In this document: in pieces, positions 37,616 to 48,110 of the stretch
How positions within the stretch are numbered: the stretch's first letter is position 1
Layout: the number at the start of each line of letters is the position of its first letter
Assembly (NCBI GenBank): GCA_965153455.1
Contig: OZ234496.1
Location: 11,741,863 to 11,805,862 of the forward strand
DNA: 64,000 bases
Direction: 5' to 3'
DNA from: Sphagnum compactum
Lineage: Eukaryota > Bryophyta > Sphagnopsida > Sphagnales
Position numbers and translations under genes: made by a program
Notes under the pieces: model-generated
Databases searched by the model: none
What the model saw: only the letters and a program-made list of their open reading frames with translations
Told to the model about the DNA's origin: nothing

Positions 37616-40015
37616 ATGGGATCATGTCTGCAAAAGCAGGCTCCTGAGCCCAAGGCTTCTGCTGTTGTGCCATCATGGACATCTCCAACATATGAAGATG
37701 ATAAAGTGCACTTATATGGGGATGTGTTGTGTCCGTATACACAAGGTGTAAGACTTGCTCTGCGGCATAAGGTGAAATTGGGCCTTCCTCTTTTGACTTG
37801 AAATTTGTGGTGTGTCCATGCACAGTAGTGGTAGTAGTAGTAGTACTTCATCTAGTGGTTTTACTGAGTTACACTCTACCAAGGGAGATATCTATCTACA
37901 AAGATGGTTTTTAATGTTTTGTCAATGTGTGTTGTTGTTGGCTTTCTAGGGTGTACCTGTGAAGGCCATTCTGGTGATTCCTGATGACTTGAGATCTGGA
38001 TCATTTGCAAACATCAGCCCAGATGGCAGGTTCCCTGTGTTTGATGATGGTACACACAAGCTCAGTGGCTCAACTGATGCTATCCTAGAGTATATGGAGA
38101 AAACGTTTACAGGTTCACCGCTAGTTCCCAGTGAGATGGTGAAGGAGGCAGAGGAGTGGGTTATGTACATTCGCAACACGTTTACACCCCTTGTCAGGCA
38201 GCTTTTGTATGATGGGAACCCTTTGATTGAGCAAGAGTTGGAAGCAAAGTTGCATGATGCCTTTGCGACACTGGATAGTGGCATTGGGTTATATGAAAGG
38301 AAGGGACCTTTTTTCCTTGGCTCTCAATTTACTCTTGTTGATGTCTATGTGATTCCATTTCTGGCAATGGTTGATGTTATCAAATATTTTCGTGGACTAG
38401 AGATCGATTCAACATACCCACATCTGGTTGCATACAAAGCAGCAGTGTGTGCATTTCCTAGCTATAAACCTGTACAAGTAGATATAGATTTGCTGAAGAC
38501 AGCTGTGGCAGAATCCTGGGTGCAAAATCCACCACTGCCAATTGTACTTATGACCATGCTGCAACACCGTAGTATCTTAGTGCACCTGGAAAGGTTTGTG
38601 CAGCTAGTAGATGGGCTTGCATCTGTGAGACCTGAGGAAATAACCAAGGATTCCTTGAAGCGAACATTGGTTGGTACTCAGTTGCGGGGACTCCCAAAGA
38701 AATTTGGCAGGCTGCTTGAGTTGATGCAAGAACATGCACAAATGGAGGAGAGGTTTATCTTTGCAGCACTTGAGATGGCAGATCCAGGTATTATATGGAT
38801 TCTTTGTGTTGTCGTCTCCCTGCCTGGTTCTTCTGGTTTGTGAGTCTTTACATTGCAATACTTGATCATGGTATGGCTGAGAGTGTGGCAATCATCTCTT
38901 CTTATTTGCAACTATCTCAGAGTACAAGGTTGTCTCAGTGCATGCTGCATAGAAGTCTTGTGTGGGTGCAATCGTTCCTTTTAAGGATTATCAGTTTGTT
39001 GAGTACAACTTCTATGCTATGTTGAGATGGATATCCTCCTTATTATGTTACAGTGAATATCTTGTAGTTGATTACCTGTGATGTTGTAGGTTTGAGTGCC
39101 TCTGCCCTAAAAGATCATGCTCGAGACTTGCCAGTGATGAATGGCATCCGTGAGGACATCAAGGGGGTTGTGGCCTTGAAGCAAGGAAGCTCTGACCATG
39201 TTGAAGCACTCTCTGAACTTGCCACTCGTTTGCACACACTACAGGTGCAAAACCTGCAACATTCTATTGCTTGTCATAGGTTTTCCTGCCAGAAGTCCTA
39301 ACTATGATTCATGTAATCAGTTCCGATCACCTCACAGTTTGCAAATCCTGTCAGCTTTGTAAGGACCTGCTTCAGCTGTAACAGACAGAGACACAAGTTT
39401 AGGGTCAGGGGCATGGATTCAATTATTAGGCTGTCATTATTAGGATTGTTGCACTTCCTTATAGGATTTATGTGCTGCCAACAGTTGTATTTTCAAAAGT
39501 CTAGATTTAGGCTTTGATCACAACTTTGGATTCAGGCTCAATGTTGATGCAAGCCAGCACCATGGAAGAAGTGAAGATGAGGATCACTCTAATGAATGAA
39601 GAAAGTGTGTATGACAAGCAGGCCTCTCTGGCCTTTTCCTGGCATCGGGTCTCTGCACAACTGGCTGAACACTAATGTTTATGCGCAGGAAAACACTGTG
39701 GAACATTACCATGAAGAAGAGAGAGAGCAACTACCATTGCTGGAGGCTGCAGGGTTTGGGACCAAGAAGCAAGATGGTTTGGTGGGTCAATGTCTAGCCG
39801 TGATGGAGACATCTCATGGACATCTATTACCCTATTTGCTTCAAGGTTTGCGTCCTCATGAAATTCATCAGTACTTGGGGATACTTCAGCACTTCTCAAA
39901 ACAGACAAATTCTCAAGTTCTATTGCGAGTGTCTCAGATTCTTTCAAATGCTGATGAAGAGTTTTTGGGAGTTTGGAAGGTGGCTCAGGAAAGGGTACCT
40001 GCACTTGCAACCTGA
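37616..40015 (+). CDS. GST-hemerythrin fusion protein (GSTH class)
   Basis: Exons are 37616-37771, 37950-38787, 39090-39244 and 39689-40015; all introns are GT-AG and phases agree, giving 491 aa. The ATG sits in a good context (AAATGGG). The thioredoxin-fold half has VHLYGDVLCPYTQGVRLALR with Cys39 in CPYTQ, the place of the catalytic cysteine in DHAR, lambda and omega GSTs, then GRFPVFDDG and LSGSTDAILEYMEKTF. The alpha-helical GST C-domain includes GPFFLGSQFTLVDVYVIPFL. From about residue 250 a four-helix hemerythrin-like domain follows, with candidate iron ligands His258 or His264, His314 and Glu318/319, His380, and His389/His391 with Glu392-394 (HYHEEEREQLPLLE). GST-hemerythrin proteins were described as a separate GST class in moss and lycophyte. 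Substrate, metal and oxygen binding are unproven. No targeting peptide is evident; MGSC at the N terminus is noted under findings. Confidence 0.93.
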
Positions 40016-40885
40016 AAAGATAACCCAGCTGGAACATGAGGTTCCCTTTGTTTGTACAACCTTCAGAAAATCCTCTACTGCTTCATGTTAGTGTGTTTCT
40101 GTTGCATATATGGATATGAATTGTCTCTCAAGAGGAAATTTAGGTTCCTCTGTGAACAAGCCCTTGTCTTGTGCTCTTCCTCTCTCAACTCTCTTTTGTA
40201 TCTCTCTTTCACAGTTGGGCCTACTTGTGAGGGTTGTTTTCCCTTTGTATTCAAGGAATCCCATCAATGACTGGTTGTTGCAGGATCACATCCTCCTAGA
40301 TCATTGTTCTGTAAAATAGTTCAGCAAATTCTTGAAGTGCGACATTGTCAGGGATATGAGATCTGGGCCTCTGACTATCTTGCAGATATGCCTTATGGGC
40401 AGATACCACAAATCTATTCACGTATTACTGTGTAGGTTGTGACTAAAGGAGGTAGAGATCATTGAACCAAGAGAGCAGTTTTAGTACCAGTAGAGCAAGC
40501 TTGGTTAATGATTCAATTTCGGTGTAACTGTTAGATTGTACACAGCCTCCAGGTATTGAATGTCTTCATGGTAGAAAGAGTGGTTTCTGAGGTATGATTG
40601 GTAAATCCAAGATCTGCTTTTGAGGATGGAGAAGCCTGGGGTGAATCCTGAACGTCACAGGAGATGACAGTTGAATCATGTAAGTTTCCTCACCGAAGAT
40701 CAATTATACAGCTACCAGTAGATTTCTGAGTTTTGTGTAACACATAGGTGGAGACTATTACTACTTTCTTGCTCATTGAGGTGTTGTTATCTGGGATGGT
40801 GCCAGGTACTCTTAAGTCAATCCATGACAGGATTGATGATGGTAGCAGCAGGTGGATACACATGGTGGTTTGAATTACATAATAC
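40016..40885. other. GSTH 3' flank
   Basis: Probably 3' UTR followed by intergenic DNA. There is no open frame with a recognisable domain. Confidence 0.45.
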
Positions 40886-41288
40886 AGCCAGAGTAAACCA
40901 ACAGGCACCAGCATGCCCTGAGGGAGGGCTGATGGGTGGACTGGAAACACACTTTTCCATCGAGTTCCAGTTCCTTAGCTAACCATAGTGGTTAGCGGAG
41001 TTGCTGTGGTTACTACCTACCAGGTTAGCTCAGTTGCTGTGTTTACTACCCACCCACTAGCAACCCACTAGCCCTTACTTGTGTACTAACCGTCTACATA
41101 CATCTGCTCGCCTAGTTGCCACCTATTGTCTTACTAACCTACCTACCTACCTACTTACACGACCTGTTTTTAAAGGGTAGGTTACCAAGGTGAAACCCAA
41201 TGTTAACAGAGTTGTGGTTCGTCCAGAACTGAGTCATAATGGGCTTCAAATGGATGGTGCACTGGTGGCTGTCGGTTCACTCTGACCC
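40886..41288 (-). mobile_element. MITE-like element family 1, copy 3 (inverted)
   Basis: This copy (about 403 bp) lies in the opposite orientation to the other two. It begins AGCCAGAGTAAACCAACAGG and ends GTGGCTGTCGGTTCACTCTG. The interior contains GAGTTCCAGTTCCTTAGCTA and CCATAGTGGTTAGC, plus TACCTACCTACCTACTTAC. A TTAGC.GAGTTGCTGTG.TTACTACC segment is duplicated near 40993-41050, which explains the greater length. It lies about 870 bp after the GSTH stop. Confidence 0.68.
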
Positions 41289-42003
41289 TGTTTATATAAT
41301 GTCTTATGATTAGAACGCCCCACCCCCCAAACCCAAAAAGATGGACCTTGGTGTTAATTGATGCAGTACTGCATTGTCTACAGTGTGTGTTTCTTCAAAG
41401 GAGAGAGATGGTCTAACGTGTATTGGATTGCCCTGGAATCAGATACCAGGCAAAAACACTGTTAAGATAGTAATGTCCTAACACCTAAAGCTTTCTTCCA
41501 TGGCTTTGATATGCAGGGCTGTAAGTTCACTTCAAAAATTCTCACCATTGTATGTTTCTACGGAAAGGAGAAGGGTTCCCATTTGGTCCTATCCTGCTTT
41601 CTTGACAGTTAGACCTGGGTCTCAGCTAGCATCTCGAAAGCAGGAAGGTCCCAAATGAGAGGAGCCCTTTGGTTAATAAATCCTTCATCATACACAGTGA
41701 AGCACAGCTCCCTGCAAACAGAAACTGGTTTTAAGCCATTTATGTCAAAGACTAAAATGCACGAGGTGCTCTTATTTGTGTATTTTCATATACTGGATTG
41801 AATGGATGCTATGGATTGGTTTAACCATTTTCAGCAGTTAGCAGAATATGAAGGGGCAGAAAGTTCACTAAATAGTTTTTCTTTACATTGCATCTTCTCC
41901 AAAGCTTTTTATGTCTGGAAGGCAGAGAACCATACGATTAGGTCTTCTCTAAAGGCTTTTCTGCCTGGAAGACAGAACCAGAGATTTCTTAGTCTTGACT
42001 ACA
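41289..42003. other. intergenic, no gene recognised
   Basis: The only pattern seen is a short direct repeat: AAAGCTTTTTATGTCTGGAA with GGCAGAGAACCA (41900-41932), and AAGGCTTTTCTGCCTGGAAG with ACAGAACCA (41951-41979). Confidence 0.45.
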
Positions 42004-42207
42004 GTAGTAGTACCTTGGCAACTTTGACACATGTTTTGTTGAATAATTAATTTGTTTTGAAACTTTAATTTTTGACAAACAGAGTATTCCTGAAGATCCA
42101 ACATTTTCCTTCATGTAATTTTGTTCTTCCCCAAAAAAAAAGAACATTTCAAAATCCCATGCATTCCTGAAACAATTTAACCCAGTGTGGTATAGTACTA
42201 TGGTAAC
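42004..42207 (+). mobile_element. MITE-like element family 2, copy 3
   Basis: About 204 bp, starting AGTAGTAGTACCTTGGCAAC and ending GTATAGTACTATGGTAAC. Interior words ACACATGTTTTGTTGAATAA, TTTTGAAACTTTAATTTTTG, ATTCCTGAAGATC and ATTTTCCTTCA match the inverted copy at 34731-34947. It has no coding capacity. Confidence 0.68.
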
Positions 42208-42426
42208 ACCATCTTTTGTTTTCACAAATTGTTTTGTCTGTTTCTATGTTCATCATGTAAGGCTTTTTTTCCGGTATGGATGTCAAAACACTTTGGAGAT
42301 TTGGACTTCATTGATATCCATTAAGATAATCAAGTAACAATATTAGGCTGTCTTCAGGCGATTGATCAGGTAACAGAACAAGGAGAATGAAAAATGATGA
42401 GTAATATGAGCCGGTAACAAAATTGT

Positions 42427-42558
42427 TTGCCACAATCAGCACAAGAAAAAGCTTCAAGTGGAAAACAGGGACACAAGGTGCTACATCTCTTTTTGCCACA
42501 ATCAGCACAAGAAAAAGCTTCAAGTGGAAACTGGGGGCACAAGGTGTTACATCTTTCT
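42427..42558. repeat. 66-bp tandem duplication
   Basis: The word TTGCCACAATCAGCACAAGA plus AAAAGCTTCAAGTGGAAA starts at 42427 and again at 42493. Each unit then has ACAAGGTG(C/T)TACATCT. The two units differ at only a few positions, so the duplication is fairly recent. Confidence 0.88.
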
Positions 42559-43876
42559 CAATTTTATTTCAGTGTTGAGGGTTTTGATCAGAACCCATGA
42601 AAAGATGTATCCCTCAACAATTCATAGATCCTGAAAGGAAACACCATTCTAAAAAAGTACACTAAAATCAAACTGCTGGAAGCTTTTCTTCAGGTTTCCA
42701 CAGGTTGGTACTAAACATGGGTCTCAATTCAATGGATTGAAAAGGGTGAACTTCCATCAGAGGCAGCTTTACTTTCCATCTGCCTCCAAAAGATCAGTGC
42801 ATCCTAGAGTGGTCCTGTAGGTTATAGATTTCTAGTCTGCAAATGAAAAGATTAGACCAAGGGTTAACACGACAACAAGAGCCTTGAAACCTAGAACAAT
42901 GATAACCAGAACTGAGGCCATGACTGTGCTGTGCAGCAGCAATGTAGGCCCAGATTTGGAGCTTGAAAGCCTCAGAACCCGGCTCAAGCACAAGGACACT
43001 GGGTGGGACAAAGAATAAATTGAGTCAGAAAACGTGGACATGGATAGTACATCCAATCGATGCCTTGGTAGGTGCAGGTTTCTACAAGGGAAATAGTGGC
43101 CAAAAATGGGACTGGTTAAAGCTTCCGATTGAGGCCCTGATGGAACTCTCTCACTTGTAGCTTCCGCCCAATCACGATCGGTGCTTTCCTGAAGAAGCAG
43201 ACGGTAGCAACAAATGAGAGAATGAATGATCCCAGAGGACTTTTCACAAGGGGATAAAAAGGCTTACCTCTCTTGGAAGGGGTTAACCAAGTCTCTCATA
43301 AGAGCAGAAGTACTTCAAAGTCAGAGCTCTAATGTTAAAAATATATTGAGATGAAGAAAAGGACATATCAAGTCCCACAATTCAACTTTATAATACACAA
43401 ATGGCAACTCAATGCCAACTAATGGAAAACAAGCATTCTTCCATGTCACACACAAACTCCTCACTAACAAATTAGCCTCCCCAAAATTAGATCCCCAATT
43501 ACACACACCGTCCCACCCCCCACTGACCCTGTCCATTATCACATCAGCCCAACAAAACCCTAAGCCCCAGTCCAGCATAATTGTACAAATTAGAGACAAC
43601 TAGGAAGATTCCAGACTTGTACCTTTTTTGAGTTCTAGCACCACAGCCTGAGCTCCAACACAGCCCCCACAAAAGAAGTACATGACCTCAGAAACCCATC
43701 AATGACAACAGAGCTCTGATTACTTACTGGGGGCATAGCCAAGACCTGTTCTTTATATATAGTGTTAGATGGTTCTTTGGCTTGTCTTCATGGCTAGAAA
43801 AATTCACTAGAAAATATTTGTGGACTTCTGTTTTTTAAGCTACTTGTTTTTATTTGTCAACCAGACTCAAACATAT
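42559..43876. other. intergenic / 3' flank of RopGAP gene
   Basis: No gene is recognised. The part near 43700-43876 probably contains the 3' UTR of the minus-strand RopGAP gene. Open frames of up to 92 codons have no motif. Confidence 0.45.
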
Positions 43877-46306
43877 CTACCACGCCTCCACCCTTTCACT
43901 ATGCTGGTCGATTGTATTTACCAATCTTCCAGATTTGGGCTTTGCTTTGGAGCTGCCACGCTTGGGTGGAATGATGATGCGATGTGAATACTGGTCATAA
44001 CCCACTTTGGTATCCACAGTGGGTGCAGAACTGTGACGTTCATGGCCGTTGAGGAGCACACCCCCAGAGTCACTGTCAGGCTCATCACCTTCTGAAGTCT
44101 CAGGAGCTGGAGCTCCATGCTGATCTTCCAACACTGGCTCCTGCCGATCCCTCAGTGTCCGGATGATTAGTGTCTTCAAAAGATTCATCACTTGTACCGC
44201 ATGCATTAGGGCCGTCAAGGGGTCAGCCATCTGAAGATACCACAGAAACTACCGCATTAGAAAGAATACTCACATCTGCAATACCAAAATGACCCAGAAA
44301 AAAATGCCCATATAAGATCTAAAGATCTATTGTTGAAAACAAATCCATAAAAAAAAAGGTATTTTTTCATAGAAGTAGAGACTACAAGAAATGTGGGATG
44401 ACATGTGGTGAAATGCTAAGGGAAACTACAAATACCTGCGTCATGTTTGGGGCAAAGACCATGGCAATGTTGCGGGCATTCATTTTGTTGGAGGACTCTT
44501 GTTGCACAACATCAGCCATGAGGTTGACAGCCCAGTCAAGCAGGGCAGCCTGAGTAGGTGGCAACAGCCTCACAAGAGCAACACTTTCCTCCTCAGTATT
44601 GCAATCCATGACTTGATCAGCTGTGAAAACATCCAATATGCCCTGTGGCAGCTCCCTGAACCAGGCCTGTCACACAAGAAGTGAAAATAGTGTCAACTTC
44701 CAGACACATTTACATCACTACAATTTCTGTTTCCTTCCACATCCACAGCTCTTGGATCTTACTGCAGAAAGAAATACCCAAACTGATCTTAGTATTTTCA
44801 CATGCTTCTTCCATACACCAGAAAGAGGAATCGAAGTGTAGTGCAGCAAAAGCTTCCTTGCATTTCTAAGCTTTGCTCGGATATCCACAGCAAGATACAA
44901 AGCAAAAAAGAGGAAATGGGTAATGGGTAATGACCTTGATCAGACCAGCAAGACAGTGGACATCAATATCTGCAGGCACTATACCCTTGTTCAGTTGATC
45001 CCGTACATGTTCCTCATGGCTGTTCTCGGCATTTATCCTGAATATGCCTTCTGCCTGCAATTGAACCATCCGTATTCTGTATTCAGCTACTGACATTCTG
45101 TCCAACAAGTTCATGGTTTCATGTTGCAGGTTGGATTTGGGTCAGGTTGCATTAGTAGAGAGACAAGCAAGCAGGCAACTCTGATAAAGAAAATGCTATA
45201 AGGAAGCTATGTCAAAACAACAATTCAAATAAGAAGATCTGGTAGCATATCCAAAACAAAAAGGAAATGACAGGCATCAAAAGATATGCAACATAGAAGT
45301 TCGATGAAATTTGAAAGGGAAAATTGGGTGCAGGAGAGAGACTGTCCCTGAGAGACTCTGTACAAGAAAAAGAAATGAAGGCAGTTCATAACTAGTGTTC
45401 AAAAGAGAGGAGAAACACGAATGTCGGAGAGAGAGATCTCAGGAAAAATGTGGAAATGATGAAGACCTTCAAGCCACCTTCGTGATAAAGACGCTCTTGC
45501 ATTAACAGGAGAATCATCGGAACACTGTTCCCTTTTGAGTCAAAAGCACATTGCATCGACTCAGCTGACACTCCAAACACATTTTGGCTGCCATCAGAGA
45601 AGAATTTATCAGCCATTTTTATTTATCAAGTCTCTCAAGGGCCACCCCCGTGACAATATCACAAGATGCCAAGCACTTTTATCTTCATGCAAGCACCAAA
45701 GATCCAGGATGACAGGGGTATTTTTAAATAGTACCTGGCACTGGGTGCACGAGGCGGAACCTCGACGACAAATTCTTCAGGCAGACCAAGGAACCCATTG
45801 TAGCGGTCGAATGTAACATGAGCAACATGTTGGACATCAGTGGGCCATCCAATTTCGAGTGTTTCTGGGGCATCTTCTTCCACAGCTTGACAAGAAGCCA
45901 TGAGAGATCTTCTTACTGTATCCAGAAGCATGGCAACAATGGAGAGCTGAGCTCTTTCTCTCTCCTGCTCCTGCTCCTCCTCATGCCCTTCATGTGTACT
46001 ACTGTGCCTAGTCTCACATCCTGCTGGCTCCCCCCTGCACCTGCCCCTGTGGCTGCTGCTGTAGTCATTAGGGCCAGTGGTGCTGCTGGACATAGTATCT
46101 CTGCCATTTCTTGTGTCACTGAAAAGCCCACTAGTAGTTCTTGAACATGACCCAGCTCCAGGGCTGGAAGCTCCAGGGATAAGGATCAAAGGAGAAGCTG
46201 CATTGGGACTGTAGCTGCTCTCGTTGTCAGTGTCGGAATTGCTTAGAAGAGTTGAGGCGTCATGGGTATAGCCCGAGAGCCTACTTGTTGGAAGAACTGC
46301 TGTCAT
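43877..46306 (-). CDS. CRIB-domain RhoGAP of ROP GTPases (RopGAP)
   Basis: Exons (minus strand): 46306-45735, 45587-45467, 45054-44935, 44666-44436 and 44230-43877. GT-AG introns with matching phases give 465 aa. The first ATG is at 46306 (MTAVLPTSRL). A Ser-rich, probably disordered head is followed by a short Glu/Arg helix and a CRIB motif at about residues 152-167 (IGWPTDVQHVAHVTFD, then RYNGFLGLP). The RhoGAP domain spans about residues 195-370: QNVFGVSAESMQC, VPMILLLMQERLYHEGGLK, AEGIFRINAENS with the arginine finger at Arg237, LAGLIKAWFRELPQGILD, and NKMNARNIAMVFAPNMTQ. The tail is acidic and then basic (PPKRGSSKAKPKSGR). CRIB plus GAP is a plant-specific combination that switches off ROP GTPases at the plasma membrane during polar growth and stress signalling. 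The length matches plant RopGAPs. No lesion is seen. Confidence 0.95.
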
Positions 46307-47432
46307 TGTGGACAAATGGAAACTGGGTGTCTTCGAGAGTCCGCCCAGGCTAGAGTCTCAAGAGTAGTAAGATCTGTTGACTGCCTCTGTTGAAGACTTG
46401 TTGTCGATGGTTAATGTTCTGCTCTTGTGAAGATTCCTGCTGACGACTGTCAAGTCGCTGAAGCCCAATCATTTGCGCTTCCGAGCCAGCTAATCAGTGC
46501 AAGCTGCAAACCCCCATAGAATTCCAGCCCGTCGGTGTTTCTTCTACTCTCAGCAAACAACAACGGCTCAACTGGACTGGGATTTCTTGAGCTTTAGAAG
46601 CGCACGTTCCTACGGTTTTCAATCTTCACAGTCAAGTCTTCAAAGCTTTCTCAAGAGAAATGATAGCTAAGACGGGTACTCAGGGCTTTGCTAGACAAAC
46701 TGACAAAGCATGACGGGACTTCTGCAGAGGTGGAAAAAGCTCAAAATGCGATTTCCAACTCGCTGAAGATCATCATGAGCATCGCAGAAGACTCAAAGAG
46801 AGCTTCAGAAAGAGGAAAGAAGACCTTTCAACATACATTTGACTCACCTGGTGCTGCAGCAGCCACGGACTCCAGCAGTACCAAAGAAGCTCCAGACAGA
46901 CACAGTTCAAACAAGTCCAAAACAGCTCAACTATTTCCCTGGCAGCAGCATTAGCAGCCGCAGAGCCCTCTATAATGCTTCAACACCACTTGAGCTTCTC
47001 TACACTCCTGCATGAAGGAAGAGCTTCCTGATAGACCCACTAATCAATCCAGTTTGCTACACCCAAACCCCCCACCCAAAACTCTGAGAAAACCCACAAG
47101 AAGCAAACAGGAACAGCAAAAACAAGAGAGAGGCTGTGTTTATGACCACAGGGGTTTAGTACATGTTGATAAAAGAAAAGAGATAACAAAAGGGATCCAG
47201 TCAGAGATGGAAAGATTGGCAGAGACAGCCAAGGAAACAACAAAAGGGGCAAGAACAACAACAACAACAACAAAAGCTAGGGGACCAGAAGCAGCGTAGT
47301 AGACGGAAGGAAGTCTGTCTTTCGAGGAAAGGATTCAAACTAGACAAGTGCTACAGGAAACTACAGTGCTGATTGTGAACAGCGTGGGCATCGCTATTAT
47401 AAAACTGTTACCGCACTCCAAAGGAAAAAAAG

Positions 47433-47466
<34 letters not shown>

Positions 47467-47600
47467 CGCTGTCTCTCCCCCTCTTTCTCGCGCGCTCGTG
47501 CTCTCTCTCTCTTCCCTCCCTCGCACGTCACCTTCGCGTCCTCATCTCGCCCCCCCTCTTGCAACGCAGAGGTTTCTTCCCCCCCAAACCTAACCTCGCT
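46307..47600 (-). promoter_or_regulatory. RopGAP leader/promoter region
   Basis: The 1.3 kb upstream of the RopGAP start contains no credible gene. On the plus strand there is a (CT)14 run at 47436-47463 within a pyrimidine-rich stretch to about 47560, i.e. GA-rich in the sense of the gene; GA/CT tracts are common in plant core promoters and 5' leaders. Open frames at 46688-46954 and 47012-47299 run antisense to the presumed 5' UTR and lack motifs. The transcription start cannot be fixed from sequence alone. Confidence 0.4.
47436..47463. repeat. (CT)14 microsatellite
   Basis: An uninterrupted TC/CT run of 28 bp lies about 1.1 kb upstream of the RopGAP start codon. Confidence 0.9.
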
Positions 47601-47619
47601 AACTACACCACCGGTTGTG

Positions 47620-48110
47620 TTTTAACCAGTGTTGGGCGGTTCTTGACTATTTGTCCCATCAACCACCTCCGGTTCTTAGAACCTGAAAACAGTGGAACTT
47701 GTTCCGGTTCCTCACCAACATGGACCCGGAAATCCGGTTCCAGGTCCCCGTCATCACCCCCAATCAAAATTGGGTTCCAATTCTGGTCACCCCCAATCAA
47801 AATTGGGTTCCAATTCTGGTTCTGAAAATCCAACCCAGTTCTGCGGTTAACCGTGGACTGGAACTGGCAATTAACTATCTGTTGGTTTTCCTCCTCCAGT
47901 TAGTTACCCCTCGATTCTAAATTTTTTTCAAAATAAATTATTCCGGTCCCCCAACATAAATGGAATTGAGAACCCAGTACCAGTTTACATTCGGGTTCCA
48001 GAACTGGTTCTGAAAAGCAGGCCCAGTTCCAGTTTGAAAAATCCGAATCTGAGGTCCAGTTGCGCAAATCAGGCCCGGCAGTTCTAACCAGCCAAATCGA
48101 GTACCTGCCC
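47620..48110. repeat. GGTTCC/GAACC-rich repeat, possible hAT-like remnant
   Basis: The segment opens with CCAGTGTTGGGCGGTTCTTG, which resembles a hAT terminal sequence, and is full of CCGGTTC, GGTTCCA and CCCAGTTC words, as in internal repeats of some plant hAT non-autonomous elements. A matching right terminus was not found, so the element class is a suggestion. Confidence 0.4.
47755..47820. repeat. perfect 33-bp tandem duplication
   Basis: Units 47755-47787 and 47788-47820 are identical and contain the small palindrome CCCAATCAAAATTGGG. The duplication sits inside the GGTTCC-rich segment. Confidence 0.92.

Noticed and set aside
46688-47299. Two plus-strand frames of 88 and 95 codons upstream of RopGAP
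   Set aside because: Antisense to the probable 5' leader, low complexity (ACA repeats) and no recognisable domain.
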